A stretch of DNA of 64,000 nt from G965198795 sp965198795 (lineage in GTDB: Bacteria > Pseudomonadota > Alphaproteobacteria > Rhodospirillales > Casp-alpha2). Of the stretch, positions 27,169-36,619 are shown piece after piece (positions within the stretch are counted from its first letter, which is position 1; each line of letters begins with the position of its first letter). The notes under the pieces were generated by a model. That model saw only the letters and a program-made list of their open reading frames with translations. It had not been told where the DNA came from and did not search any database. A program made the position numbers and the translations under genes. The stretch covers positions 1,302,001 through 1,366,000 of the forward strand of contig OZ240674.1 in assembly GCA_965198795.1 (NCBI GenBank). The letters run 5' to 3'.

Positions 27169-27996
27169 TCAGCTCCGCCGGGCGGGCGGTTGGAGCGTAT
27201 TGAGGAACTCGGTCAATTTCGCCACGGTCAGCTTGCCATGGCGGGCTTCCAGATCGGCAATCTCGTGCGGATTTTCACACTTGGATATTAGCGGCGCGTA
27301 CAAGGCGGCCAGAATTTTTTTCGTCCCCAGATTGTCCAACGCCCATGTCGCCGAGGCTTCCCCCTCGAATTCATAGACACCGGGCTTCGCCAGATTTCCA
27401 TTGATCAACCGCTGGAACCAATCGATCCGTTTTCGCGTGCTGTCGAAGTATGCCAACCCTCGGGCCAACACATCGTCGATCATGTCGTTGACTTCATCGT
27501 CTGAACAAAGCGTCTCCCAGGCGGCGTCTCCGTTCTCGTTGCGCAGCAGCCGCTCCAGCGTGTCGTTACACCGCTGGCGGCGCTCGGCCAGATCGTCATG
27601 GCCGATCATCATTTCCACGGCCTGAAACAGGCCCGGCAACAGGCGTCTGGAAATCGATCCCTCCGCTTTTGTCAGAGCCCCCGGCGCGGGAAACATTTCG
27701 CAAATCCGCTCACACAAGACCCGTTCGAGCGGATTTTTTCTCTGCGTGAACGCCGTTTTGCGGATGCGCTCCTTGAGTACGCCGTCCAGCAACGTCTCAA
27801 ACTCCCACATTACGACGGCCTCATCCATATCCCGGAAACGGGCGAACAGCAGCCGCAGTTGGCCCGCCTCGACGGATCGCAGCGCTTCCATGGCGACCGG
27901 ATCGCGGCGGGTCCAGGCCAGGAAACGCTCCGTCGCGTGGAACGCCAAGTCCGCCGCCGGTGAGTCTTTTTCCATCATTTTCGCCGGATCAGCCAT
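27169..27996 (-). CDS. Unrecognised helical cytoplasmic protein
   Basis: This 275-residue protein is predicted to be all-helical, with no signal peptide or membrane segments. Charged motifs include LLFARFRDMDEAVVMWEFE, CERICEMFPAPGALTKAEGS and DDEVNDMIDDVLARG. I do not recognise a family. The start is uncertain: ATG at 27996 is the first plausible codon, but its ribosome site is poor, and ATG codons 5 and 6 are alternatives. It is convergent with the NAPRTase-like gene and divergent from nadE (141 bp away). The long continuous frame, moderate codon bias and intact coding over 800 bp make it a real gene. Confidence 0.65.
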   Translation of the reverse strand: MADPAKMMEKDSPAADLAFHATERFLAWTRRDPVAMEALRSVEAGQLRLLFARFRDMDEAVVMWEFETLLDGVLKERIRKTAFTQRKNPLERVLCERICEMFPAPGALTKAEGSISRRLLPGLFQAVEMMIGHDDLAERRQRCNDTLERLLRNENGDAAWETLCSDDEVNDMIDDVLARGLAYFDSTRKRIDWFQRLINGNLAKPGVYEFEGEASATWALDNLGTKKILAALYAPLISKCENPHEIADLEARHGKLTVAKLTEFLNTLQPPARRS

Positions 27997-28136
27997 ATCA
28001 AACCCATTCTTTCGCCAAGACCCCGATACTCCCGCCCGGTGACGCCGGAGCGCCATAGACAACCACATTTCGGGCGTCGTTGACAGGGAGGAACGCGCTG
28101 CATAGTCTGCCGCGTCCTTCCTTTGGACGACACTTC

Positions 28137-29819
28137 ATGCCAAACGCCAGCTCCGCGCCCGAGACCGCCTTGCGCCTGACGCTTGCCCAGATCAACCCGA
28201 CGGTGGGTGACGTCGGGGGCAACACGGCCCTGATCCGCGCCGTGTTCAGCGACGCAAGAGACGCCGGCAGCGACCTGGTGATGACCGGCGAACTGGCCAT
28301 CGCGGGCTATCCGCCGGAAGACCTGGTGCTGAAGCAATCCTTTCTGGAGCGCGTGGAGTCCGCCGTTCGGGAACTGGCCGGGGCGACAAGAGACTCGGAA
28401 ACCGGTTTGTTGCTGGGCGCGCCCTGGCGGAAGGACGGCAAGCTTTATAACGCCGCGATTTTGCTGGCGGACGGCGAGATCAAAACCATGCGCTTCAAGC
28501 ACGAACTACCCAATTACGGCGTCTTTGACGAGAAGCGCTTGTTCGAAGCCGGTCCCCTCCCCGGCCCCGTTCCGTTCAAGGGTCACAAGTTGGGCGTCAT
28601 GGTCTGCGAGGACATGTGGTTCGGGGACGTCGCCGAATGTTTGAGCGAGTCGGGAGCGGAAATCCTGCTGGTTCTGAACGGCTCGCCCTATGACGTGAAC
28701 AAGCCTGATGAGCGCCTGAACTACGCCGCCGCCCGGGTGAGGGAGACGAATCTGGCCCTGGTTTACGTCAATCAGATCGGCGGCCAGGACGAACTGGTGT
28801 TCGACGGCGGTTCCTTTGTATTGGACGCGGAGTGTAACCTCTCCACCAGGCTGCCCGGTTGGGAGAGCCGCCGGCAGGAGGTTTCGTTGACCTTTGACGG
28901 GGAAGCGCTGTCTCCCGAGAACGGCGCTCTCGCCCCGGCGGGCTCGACGGGCGGGCAGCTTTATCACGCGATGGTCACGGGTCTTCGGAATTACGTCGGG
29001 AAGAACGGTTTTCCCGGCGTCGTGCTCGGCATGTCGGGCGGCGTGGACAGCGCGCTTTCCGCCGCCGTGGCCGTTGACGCCCTGGGCGCGGATAAAGTCC
29101 ACTGTGTGATGATGCCGTCGCCTTATACGTCCCGGGAAAGCCTGGAAGACGCCGCGGAATGCGCAAACCTGTTGGGCGTCAGGCTTGATGACGTTTCCAT
29201 CCGCCCCGGTATGGCCGCCATGGATGAGATGCTGGGCAAACTGTTCGAAGGCCGCGACAGGGACATCACGGAAGAGAACATCCAGTCGCGCCTTCGCGGT
29301 CTCACGCTGATGGCGCTATCCAACAAGTTCGGCAAAATGCTGCTGACCACTGGGAATAAATCCGAAATGTCGGTCGGATACGCCACCATCTACGGCGACA
29401 TGTGCGGCGGCTATTCGGTCTTGAAAGACGTTTATAAGACCAGTGTCTTTCAGCTCTGTCATTGGCGCAACCAGAACCACGGGCAATGCCTGATGGGTCC
29501 GGAAGGCCGCGTGATCCCTGATCGCATCATCACCAAACCGCCTTCCGCCGAGCTGCGTCCCGGCCAAAAAGACGAGGACAGCCTGCCGCCCTACGACGTG
29601 CTGGACGCGATTTTAATCGCCCTGATCGAGGGAGAAAAATCCATCGCCGACCTTGTCGCGGAGGGCTTTGACGAAGCCGCCGCACGCCGGGTCTGGACGC
29701 TGCTGGACCGAGCCGAATATAAACGCCGTCAAGCCCCGCCAGGCGTCAAGGTGACCTCGAAAGCCTTCGGGCGCGAGCGGCGCTATCCCATCACCAACGG
29801 CTTCACGAAACAAATTTGA
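28137..29819 (+). CDS. nadE: Glutamine-dependent NAD+ synthetase
   Basis: This 560-residue two-domain enzyme completes NAD synthesis by amidating nicotinate adenine dinucleotide. The N-terminal nitrilase-type glutaminase (about 1-260) has the catalytic Glu region GELAIAGYPPEDL, the Lys of KHELPNYGVFDE and the Cys of GVMVCEDMWF. The C-terminal synthetase has the PP-loop GMSGGVDSALSAAV and TTGNKSEMSVGY. ATG at 28137 fits the alignment start. The stop overlaps the cysS start by one base (TGATG), so the two genes are cotranscribed. Confidence 0.95.
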   Translation: MPNASSAPETALRLTLAQINPTVGDVGGNTALIRAVFSDARDAGSDLVMTGELAIAGYPPEDLVLKQSFLERVESAVRELAGATRDSETGLLLGAPWRKDGKLYNAAILLADGEIKTMRFKHELPNYGVFDEKRLFEAGPLPGPVPFKGHKLGVMVCEDMWFGDVAECLSESGAEILLVLNGSPYDVNKPDERLNYAAARVRETNLALVYVNQIGGQDELVFDGGSFVLDAECNLSTRLPGWESRRQEVSLTFDGEALSPENGALAPAGSTGGQLYHAMVTGLRNYVGKNGFPGVVLGMSGGVDSALSAAVAVDALGADKVHCVMMPSPYTSRESLEDAAECANLLGVRLDDVSIRPGMAAMDEMLGKLFEGRDRDITEENIQSRLRGLTLMALSNKFGKMLLTTGNKSEMSVGYATIYGDMCGGYSVLKDVYKTSVFQLCHWRNQNHGQCLMGPEGRVIPDRIITKPPSAELRPGQKDEDSLPPYDVLDAILIALIEGEKSIADLVAEGFDEAAARRVWTLLDRAEYKRRQAPPGVKVTSKAFGRERRYPITNGFTKQI

Positions 29820-31246
29820 TGGCTTTGCGGCTATACAATACTCTCACCCGCGCGAAGGAAGCGTTTGAGCCCCTCGATCCGGGCCACGTCCGGATGTACG
29901 TCTGCGGACCGACGGTTTACGATTTCGCCCATATCGGCAACGCGCGCCCCGTCGTCGTTTTCGACGTGCTCGCCCGGCTGCTGAAGTCTCGATTCCCGAA
30001 GGTGACCTACGTCCGCAACATCACGGACGTGGATGACAAGATCAACGCCCGCGCGGCGGAAAGCGGCCGGACGATCCGCGAAATCACGGAAGAGACCGCC
30101 GCCCAATTCCACGCCGACATGGCGGCCCTGATGGCCCTGCCGCCCGATGTGGAGCCCCGCGCGACGGAACACGTCGCCGAAATGATTGAAATGATCAAGA
30201 CGCTGATCGATAAGAAACACGCCTATCCGAAAAACGGCCATGTGTTCTTCCGGGTGTCTTCCATGGCCGATTACGGTCAGCTCAGCGGTCGAAACCCGGA
30301 AGACCTTCTCACGGGCGCGCGCGACGATCTGAGCGGGTTCGACGTCAAGGAAAATCCCGGCGATTTCGTACTCTGGAAACCATCGGACGAAAAGACGCCG
30401 GGCTGGAAAAGCCCCTGGGACATTTCCGGGCACGGCGGGCGGCCCGGATGGCATATCGAATGCTCGGCCATGTCGGCGAAGCACCTCTGCGAGGGTTATG
30501 ACGATAAAACCTTCGACATCCACGGCGGCGGCGTCGATCTCGTTTTTCCTCACCATGAAAACGAAATCGCGCAAAGCCGATGCGCGCACGGCTCCGGCAT
30601 GATGGCGAGAGTCTGGATGCACAACGGCTTCTTGATGAGCGAGGGGGAGAAGATGTCCAAGTCCCTGGGCAACTTCTACACGGTGAATGAATTGCTGCGG
30701 GAGTTTCCCGGCGAAGCCGTTCGTCTTGTATTGCTGAAATCCCACTACCGCCAGCCCCTGAACTTCACCAAATCCGGCGTTGCGGAAGCCAAGCGGGAAT
30801 TGGACGGATTTTATCAGGCGCTTCGGGACTTACCATTTGAGAGGTTATCGGCTCTAAAAGCCGAACGAAACCGCGGTTTGGTCGAAGACGCGCTCGCGGA
30901 TGACCTCAACACACCGGAAGCCCTTCACTTTCTCCACATCGCAGTCCGGTCGATAAACAAGTCCCCGGGCCCGGCCAAGGAATCGCTTCAGGTCTCTCTT
31001 AGACAAGATGCCCGCGTACTCGGCCTTCTTCAACAAGATCCGGAAGATTGGTTCAAATGGCGGCCGCCGGCGCAAGCCTCAAGCGGCGGCCTCCCGGATG
31101 ACGCCGTTGACGCGCTGGTCGCCGAACGTCAAGAAGCCCGGAAATCCAGGAACTTTGCCCTTGCCGACGAAATCCGCGATGAATTGTCCGCCGCAGGCGT
31201 CGTATTGGAAGACGGCGCCGGCGGCACTATCTGGAGACGGGGGTAA
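29819..31246 (+). CDS. cysS: Cysteinyl-tRNA synthetase
   Basis: This 475-residue class I aminoacyl-tRNA synthetase charges tRNA-Cys. It has the HIGH variant DFAHIGNARPVV (about 37-48), a zinc-site Cys in YVCGPTVY, GWHIECSAMS with the second zinc ligand, and the KMSKS loop GEKMSKSLGNF. The C-terminal anticodon-binding region ends about residue 475. Its ATG shares a base with the nadE stop. A TTG one codon upstream is an alternative but unlikely start. Confidence 0.96.
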   Translation: MALRLYNTLTRAKEAFEPLDPGHVRMYVCGPTVYDFAHIGNARPVVVFDVLARLLKSRFPKVTYVRNITDVDDKINARAAESGRTIREITEETAAQFHADMAALMALPPDVEPRATEHVAEMIEMIKTLIDKKHAYPKNGHVFFRVSSMADYGQLSGRNPEDLLTGARDDLSGFDVKENPGDFVLWKPSDEKTPGWKSPWDISGHGGRPGWHIECSAMSAKHLCEGYDDKTFDIHGGGVDLVFPHHENEIAQSRCAHGSGMMARVWMHNGFLMSEGEKMSKSLGNFYTVNELLREFPGEAVRLVLLKSHYRQPLNFTKSGVAEAKRELDGFYQALRDLPFERLSALKAERNRGLVEDALADDLNTPEALHFLHIAVRSINKSPGPAKESLQVSLRQDARVLGLLQQDPEDWFKWRPPAQASSGGLPDDAVDALVAERQEARKSRNFALADEIRDELSAAGVVLEDGAGGTIWRRG

Positions 31247-31255
31247 ATCCGCCGC

Positions 31256-31861
31256 TTATCCAAATGCCCGGAAACGCCGTCTTATTTCTTCTTCCGGGCA
31301 ATCAGGCGGCAGTTCCCTCATGGCCTCCGCTTCCGCCTTGGTGTGTTTGAGGCCGGACCATCGGACATCCCTTAGCCGTTCGAGAGGGCGGTCTTCCGTC
31401 GCCAGGTGGCGCGCCAGGCGCCGGAACAGATTGGCCAGCGCCTTGTAGGTCAGGATATCCAACTGATCGACGCGAACGCCGTCCGGCACTTCGAAGTCCT
31501 CAATGGCGACAATGGCGCCCTCATCCACCCGCGGCGTCATTTCATGTACGGTCGCGCCGAACCTCTCCGCCCCGTCGTAGATCGCGAACCCAGCCGAGTG
31601 ACTGCCCGGATAGGCGGGAGATCCCGGATGAAAATTATAGGCCGGGCGCATTACGGCGTCGAGTATTCGTTTTGGCACGATCACATCCGTGCAAAAAGCA
31701 ACCAAACGCCGGCCCAAGGGATCACCGCTGATGCACGCCCGCTCCAACATTACTGGATCACAAGCGATCTCAACCGCAAGGCCGGGTTGATGGGATCGCA
31801 GCATTGACGCCAGGTGTTGCCCCTCTAGTTCTGTCGTTAACAGGATAATTTCTCTTGGCAT
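31256..31861 (-). CDS. Stand-alone formyltransferase-fold protein, type 1
   Basis: This 201-residue single-domain member of the formyl transferase family (PurN / Fmt N-terminal fold) probably uses 10-formyltetrahydrofolate. The catalytic set N76, H78 (YNFHPGSPAYPG) and D113 (RVDEGAIV) is present. It lacks the Fmt C-terminal tRNA-binding domain and differs from PurN in the N-terminal part, so it is not an obvious housekeeping copy. It is convergent with cysS, 9 bp apart. The acceptor is unknown: an amino sugar or another amine is possible. Confidence 0.8.
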   Translation of the reverse strand: MPREIILLTTELEGQHLASMLRSHQPGLAVEIACDPVMLERACISGDPLGRRLVAFCTDVIVPKRILDAVMRPAYNFHPGSPAYPGSHSAGFAIYDGAERFGATVHEMTPRVDEGAIVAIEDFEVPDGVRVDQLDILTYKALANLFRRLARHLATEDRPLERLRDVRWSGLKHTKAEAEAMRELPPDCPEEEIRRRFRAFG

Positions 31862-32002
31862 GACAGGATGCTAGAGCATTTCCGCCAGGTTGCGAAAGAG
31901 CCGGCGTGGTTCTTCAGCCGGGAAGCCGAGTCCACACCCGAGACTAATTGTTTAGCCCCGGCATTTGATGGCGTATTCTTGTCCCTGGAATGGAAGGAAG
32001 CG

Positions 32003-32215
32003 CTATGGGATACATCCCACACGGGAGCGCCCGTCCGCTGGAGGCGGTGCGTCAACCCATTCGGCCGCTGTCGAAGCATTGAGACCAAACCGCATGGCCG
32101 CACTGCGGCGGGTCGCGCCGCCGTCCAAAACCGCGTCAATCACACGGTCCGTCAAATCCTGATCTAAAGCTTTTGGCGTAAAGGCTGGCCTCCTCGTTCC
32201 AGCCTCTATCTTAAG
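32003..32215 (-). mobile_element. Transposase remnant, IS630-like helix-turn-helix part
   Basis: An open stretch of 70 codons without a proper start encodes TPKALDQDLTDRVIDAVLDGG, ATRRSAAMRFGLNASTAAEWV and a short out-of-family tail. It matches the N-terminal helix-turn-helix of IS630-type transposases in wording (DLRxRVxxAVxxG, RRxAAxRFGVSxSxxxxWV). The catalytic DDE part is missing. It lies in the long gene-poor gap 31862-32520. Confidence 0.55.
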
Positions 32216-32520
32216 TTATCAATACGCCGCGACGGCCGCCAAATCCCCCTTGGCCGGGGAATAATAATCAACGCTGGCGCTCTCCGCGCCTGTTGCAACT
32301 GCGACGCCGCAAAAATGCAATTACTGCAGACATTTTTATAGATAATATACTCGAATAAATTGATAATTTTCTCACCCCTGAATTCTCGTTCAGGTGAATA
32401 TTTTGGCGGGCGGCCCATACATTGTTTTATCGCCTGATGGGTAATTATGTTTCCCGCTGAACGCAAAATGGGACATCGCCGTGACTTTTGTTCTGGCGGG
32501 GAAGCGGCTACGGTTTCGTC
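32216..32520. other. AT-rich gene-free stretch before the fatty-acid oxidation gene
   Basis: At 32310-32400 the sequence is distinctly AT-rich (ATTTTTATAGATAATATACTCGAATAAATTG), in contrast to its GC-rich surroundings. It could hold the promoter of the downstream gene or be residue of the element remnant at 32003-32215. I see no gene. Confidence 0.4.
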
Positions 32521-34587
32521 ATGTCCGACCACGTTCACCGCGCTGACCAAGACGGCGTCGCTGTTCTTCGCCTTCAAAACCCTCCCGTAAACGCCTTGGG
32601 ATTGGCCTTGCGCAAAGGTCTGACCAGCGCGGTCGAAGCAGCGGCGAAAGATCAGACCGTCGGCGCGATCGTTTTGACGGGCGGGGGACGAGGATTTTCA
32701 GCCGGCGCGGACATCGCGGAATTCGAAGCGCCGCCCGCGCCGCCCATGCTGCGTGACGTGATCGACGCCCTGGAGGCCTGCCCGAAACCCATCGTCGCCG
32801 CTGTTCATGGCGTCGTTTTGGGTGGTGGTTTGGAATTGGCGTTGGGGTGCGACGCCATCGTCGCGGCGCCGGATGCGTCATTGGGGCTGCCGGAAGTCAA
32901 GCTGGGTCTGATTCCCGGCGCCGGCGGGACGCAAAGGCTGCCTAGGCGTGTGGGCGTGGACGCCGCGCTTGGGATGACTGTTTCCGGCGATCCGATTTCG
33001 GGCAGGGACGCCCTTGATCTGGGCTTGGCCGCTAAGGTCGGGGAAGACGTCGTCGCGGCGGCCGTGACCCACGCCAGGTCCATGACGGGAAAAACGTCCG
33101 CAACCGGCGCAATAGAGGCCCCGTCCGATTTGTTCGAGAACTGGCGGGCAAGGACGGCTAAGAAAGCGCGGGGCCTCATGGCGCCGCTTGCGTGTATCGA
33201 GGCGGTCGAGGCGGCGGTCAATTTATCATTCGAGGAAGGCATGCGCCGCGAACGCGAGTTGTTCATCGCGTGCCGGGATAGTCACCAGTCCGCCGCCCAA
33301 CGCCATTTGTTCAAGGCGGAACGGTCGGCCCGCAAGGTGTCAGGCGTCGATAAGGCGACGGCTGTAAGGGACGTCCGGCGCATCGCCGTGATCGGCGCGG
33401 GAACCATGGGCGGCGGCATAGCGGCCGCGGCCCTGATGGCGGGCTACCGGGTTTACCTGCAAGACATGTCCGGTGACGCCGTTGCGGCGGGGATCGGGAA
33501 GGTCGAAGATATCGTCGCCGGCGCCGTGAAGCGGGGAAAGTTATCTCATGAGGCGGCGGCGGAGCGCCTGGCCGCTCTGTCCGGCGGGACGTCGGACGCG
33601 GCGCTGACAGAGGCGGATTTGATCATTGAGGCCGTCATTGAGGAAATGGCCGTCAAGCGCGCGTTGTTTGAAAAGCTTGGCCGCATCGCGAAACCGGGCG
33701 CCACCTTGGCGACCAATACGAGTTCCCTGGACGTGAATGAAATCGCTGCGGCGGCGGGGCGCGCGGACGCGGTTGTCGGTCTGCATTTTTTCGCGCCGGC
33801 TCATATCATGAGGCTTTTGGAGATTGTGAGGGCCGCTGAAACCTCACCGGAAACCCTGGCGACGTCCCTGGCCGTTGCAAGGCGTTTGAACAAAGTCGCC
33901 GTGGTTGTTGGCGTTTGTGACGGTTTCGTCGCTAACCGCATGTATCACAGCTATACCCGCCAGGCCTATTTCTGTGTCGAGGAAGGCGCCGTTCCGGAAC
34001 AAGTCGACCGGGTGATGGAGAGGGCCGGTTTCGCCATGGGGCCGTTCAAGGTAATGGATCTGTCTGGTCTTGACGTTTCTCACGCCGTGCGTTTGCGTCA
34101 AAAACAGAGCGCGCCGCCGGGCGAGCGCTGGCCCATATTGCCGGACCGTTTGGTCGAAATGGGGTGGCTGGGCCGGAAATCCGGGCGAGGCTGGTATCTT
34201 TATCCGGATAACGGCGCGTTGGAGACCAGCCCTGGTTTGGCGGCGGTTATCGGCAAGGTTTCCGCCGAGGCCGGTTTGGCTCGTCGTGATGTTTCGGACG
34301 ACGAGATTAAGGAGCGTTGTCTGCTCGCCCTCGCCAACGAGGGAGTGAAGTTAATGGCGGAAGGCTTGGTCGAACGCGCCGGCGACATTGATGTGGTCTG
34401 GCGCCACGGTTATGGTTTTCCCGCCGCCGAGGGCGGACCGATGTTTTGGGCTGAGTCCAAAGGAGTGTCATGGGTCGCCGAGCGCTTGGACCATTGGGCG
34501 CGGGCGCGAAGCGGCGCTCTTCGGCCTTCGGACCTGCTGGTTGAGAAGGCAAAAAGCGGCAATTCTCTCTTGTCTTGGAAACGTTAG
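32521..34587 (+). CDS. Bifunctional enoyl-CoA hydratase / 3-hydroxyacyl-CoA dehydrogenase
   Basis: This 688-residue fatty-acid beta-oxidation enzyme has an N-terminal crotonase domain (about 1-190). There GGGRGFSAGADIAEF forms the oxyanion hole and GGGLELALGCDAIV and LPEVKLGLIPGAGGTQRLPR carry the catalytic Glu residues. The NAD-binding dehydrogenase part starts at IAVIGAGTMGGGIAAAA (about 290) and has GLHFFAPAHIMRLLEIV and DGFVANRM. The arrangement (hydratase first, about 690 residues) is that of the single-chain FadB/peroxisomal-type proteins found in alphaproteobacteria. The ribosome site is weak. No thiolase gene is adjacent. Confidence 0.93.
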   Translation: MSDHVHRADQDGVAVLRLQNPPVNALGLALRKGLTSAVEAAAKDQTVGAIVLTGGGRGFSAGADIAEFEAPPAPPMLRDVIDALEACPKPIVAAVHGVVLGGGLELALGCDAIVAAPDASLGLPEVKLGLIPGAGGTQRLPRRVGVDAALGMTVSGDPISGRDALDLGLAAKVGEDVVAAAVTHARSMTGKTSATGAIEAPSDLFENWRARTAKKARGLMAPLACIEAVEAAVNLSFEEGMRRERELFIACRDSHQSAAQRHLFKAERSARKVSGVDKATAVRDVRRIAVIGAGTMGGGIAAAALMAGYRVYLQDMSGDAVAAGIGKVEDIVAGAVKRGKLSHEAAAERLAALSGGTSDAALTEADLIIEAVIEEMAVKRALFEKLGRIAKPGATLATNTSSLDVNEIAAAAGRADAVVGLHFFAPAHIMRLLEIVRAAETSPETLATSLAVARRLNKVAVVVGVCDGFVANRMYHSYTRQAYFCVEEGAVPEQVDRVMERAGFAMGPFKVMDLSGLDVSHAVRLRQKQSAPPGERWPILPDRLVEMGWLGRKSGRGWYLYPDNGALETSPGLAAVIGKVSAEAGLARRDVSDDEIKERCLLALANEGVKLMAEGLVERAGDIDVVWRHGYGFPAAEGGPMFWAESKGVSWVAERLDHWARARSGALRPSDLLVEKAKSGNSLLSWKR

Positions 34588-34675
34588 GGTTTTACCGCTC
34601 AGCGCTTGAACTGAAAGCCGTCACCCGCGCCCGGACAGGTCTCGAAATTGGCTCCCAGCGCTGGTAACCTGCTGT

Positions 34676-34693
34676 CTGTTCACGGGTGAACAG
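34676..34693. promoter_or_regulatory. Perfect inverted repeat upstream of the peptide transporter operon
   Basis: CTGTTCAC-GG-GTGAACAG is an 8-bp perfect dyad with a 2-base centre, 210 bp before the substrate-binding protein gene, in an otherwise featureless 316-bp gap. It has the size of a homodimeric regulator operator (TetR, GntR or LacI type), but no regulator gene is adjacent. Confidence 0.45.
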
Positions 34694-34903
34694 GCTGGCC
34701 GTGACCGTATGAGACACGAGGGAGTCCGCCGAAAATCCAATTCGAGGACGGGAAAATCATGAAGCGATTTTATCCCATCTTGCATTTACTCGAATATCGG
34801 ACTGTAATCCCCGGCGATTCCATACAGGGATCTCGCGCGCCCTGGCGGGACGGAGCAAAATCGTCAACCGGGCGCGCGAAAACTGTTAGCGAGGAAGGCT
34901 GGA

Positions 34904-36442
34904 ATGTTTCACAAATTAATCAAAGGCGCCGCAGCCGCGGCGCTGGCGTTGACCACGGCCGCAGGGGCGGCGCTGGCGGGGAAAGCCAATGACACTTTGA
35001 CCTGGGCGACTGATCGCGAACAGGCGGTGATGGACCCTTATTATAACAACACCCGGGAATTGGTGATCTTGGGCAACACGGTCTGGGACGGCTTGTTGTT
35101 CCGTGACGTCAATAGCGGCGAATTCAAACCGCTGTTGGCGAAGTCCTATAAATGGGCCGACAACGTCACCATTGATTTCGACCTGCGTACGGATGTGAAG
35201 TTCCATGACGGCTCCACCTTCGGCCCGGAGGACGTGGTTTACACCATTAACCACGTGTCGAATAAAGACAACGCTGTTCTGACGTTCAAGAATGTGGGCT
35301 GGATGAAAAAGGCGGAACAAACGGGGCCGAGCTCGGTTCGAATTCATCTGCACAAACCGTTCCCGGCGGCCCTTGCATACTTCGCGCAAGCCATGTTCAT
35401 GATGCCGGAAGGCCATTATGACAAGGCTCCGGTCGGGGCGGACGGCAAAAAAGACTTCGGCGCCGTGCCGGCCGTCGGGACCGGCCCTTACCAGTTCGTT
35501 TCCATTACGCCGGGCGACCGCATCGTGATGAAAAAGTACGACGGCTATATGAAGAACGGCCCGAAAGGGCAGCCGTCCATCGGTAACCTTGTGTTCCGCA
35601 CGATCAAGGAATCCAACACCCAAATCGCCGAACTGCTCACAGGCGGCATCGACTGGATCTGGGATGTGCCCAAGGATCAGGCGGAGCAGTTGAAGGCTTC
35701 CGGCCAAGTGACCGTCACCAATGCGAAGACCATGCGGATTTCCTATATGGCGTTCGACGTTGATGGCGATTCGGGCCAGAAGTATTTCACCGACAAGCGG
35801 GTTCGAGAGGCGATTGCTCTCGCCATCAATCGCGACGCCATTGTCAAGAATCTGGTTGGACCGGCTTCCATTGTTATTCCGTCCGCCTGTCATCCCGACC
35901 AGTTCGGTTGCGCCCAGGACGTGAAGAAGTGGGAGTACAATCCGGAGAAAGCCCGGAAACTGCTGGCCGAGGCCGGGTATCCAAACGGCTTCACCTTTGA
36001 CATCTACGGTTACCGTGACCGGGAATTCACTGAAGCGGTGATCGGCGACCTGGCCAAGATCGGCGTCAAAGCGAACCTGAAATGGTTGCAGTACCGCGCT
36101 CTGCGCGATTTGGTTTGGAAAGGGCGAACGCCGATCAACCACATGACCTGGGGATCCTACTCGATTCCCGACGTCTCGGCGATCACCAGCCATTTCTTCT
36201 CTGGAGGCCGTGACGATCCGGCTAAAGATCCAGAAGTCATCGCCGCATTGAAAAAAGCCGACACCTCGACGGATCCGGCGGTGCGGAAAGCATCCTATCA
36301 GCAGGCGCTCGCCAAGATTTCCGGCGAGCTTTATTGGCTGCCCATGTTCACTTACGCGAAGTATTACGCATATGGGAAGGATTTGGATTTCACCCCGACG
36401 CCGGATGAAATTCCGCGCTTCTACAACACCAAGTGGAAATAA
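34904..36442 (+). CDS. Peptide-type ABC transporter substrate-binding protein
   Basis: This 512-residue periplasmic binding protein of the SBP5 (DppA/OppA) family has an N-terminal signal peptide (KLIKGAAAAALALTTAAGAALA, cleavage near residue 26). The mature protein opens with DTLTWATDREQAVMDPYY and has the family region WADNVTIDFDLRTDVKFHDGSTFGPEDVVYT (split here by eye into strand and PEDV motif), and later RVREAIALAINRDAIV. GAGGAAGG precedes the ATG. It is first in the operon 34904-45135, whose hydrolases suggest that the ligand is a peptide or other amide. The ligand cannot be read from sequence. Confidence 0.93.
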   Translation: MFHKLIKGAAAAALALTTAAGAALAGKANDTLTWATDREQAVMDPYYNNTRELVILGNTVWDGLLFRDVNSGEFKPLLAKSYKWADNVTIDFDLRTDVKFHDGSTFGPEDVVYTINHVSNKDNAVLTFKNVGWMKKAEQTGPSSVRIHLHKPFPAALAYFAQAMFMMPEGHYDKAPVGADGKKDFGAVPAVGTGPYQFVSITPGDRIVMKKYDGYMKNGPKGQPSIGNLVFRTIKESNTQIAELLTGGIDWIWDVPKDQAEQLKASGQVTVTNAKTMRISYMAFDVDGDSGQKYFTDKRVREAIALAINRDAIVKNLVGPASIVIPSACHPDQFGCAQDVKKWEYNPEKARKLLAEAGYPNGFTFDIYGYRDREFTEAVIGDLAKIGVKANLKWLQYRALRDLVWKGRTPINHMTWGSYSIPDVSAITSHFFSGGRDDPAKDPEVIAALKKADTSTDPAVRKASYQQALAKISGELYWLPMFTYAKYYAYGKDLDFTPTPDEIPRFYNTKWK

Positions 36443-36491
36443 CGTCCAACAGGTGGGCCGTGGACTGGACCTACGTCCGCGGCCCCGCCTT

Positions 36492-36547
36492 CCCCATTAA
36501 TCCGGCCCCGTCAATCTGGCCCCATTAATCCGGCCCCGTCAATCCGG
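36492..36547. repeat. Two tandem 28-bp repeats between binding protein and permease genes
   Basis: The unit CCCCATTAATCCGGCCCCGT plus CAATCTGG is present twice (36492-36519, 36520-36547) with one substitution. Just before it a GC-rich hairpin (GTGGGCCGTGG...CCGCGGCCCCGCC) can form at about 36453-36489. Such structures often stabilise the upstream binding-protein mRNA; that role is inference. Confidence 0.7.
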
Positions 36548-36619
36548 CGATGCTGGACTCCGGAAACGCCGGCCAGCCGGGCCTGATCACCCGCGGGGGC
36601 GACTTTAAGCAGGAAAGCC

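Noticed and set aside
31868..32167. 99-codon plus-strand frame
   Set aside because: It is opposite the transposase remnant, which has the better family match; no start signal.
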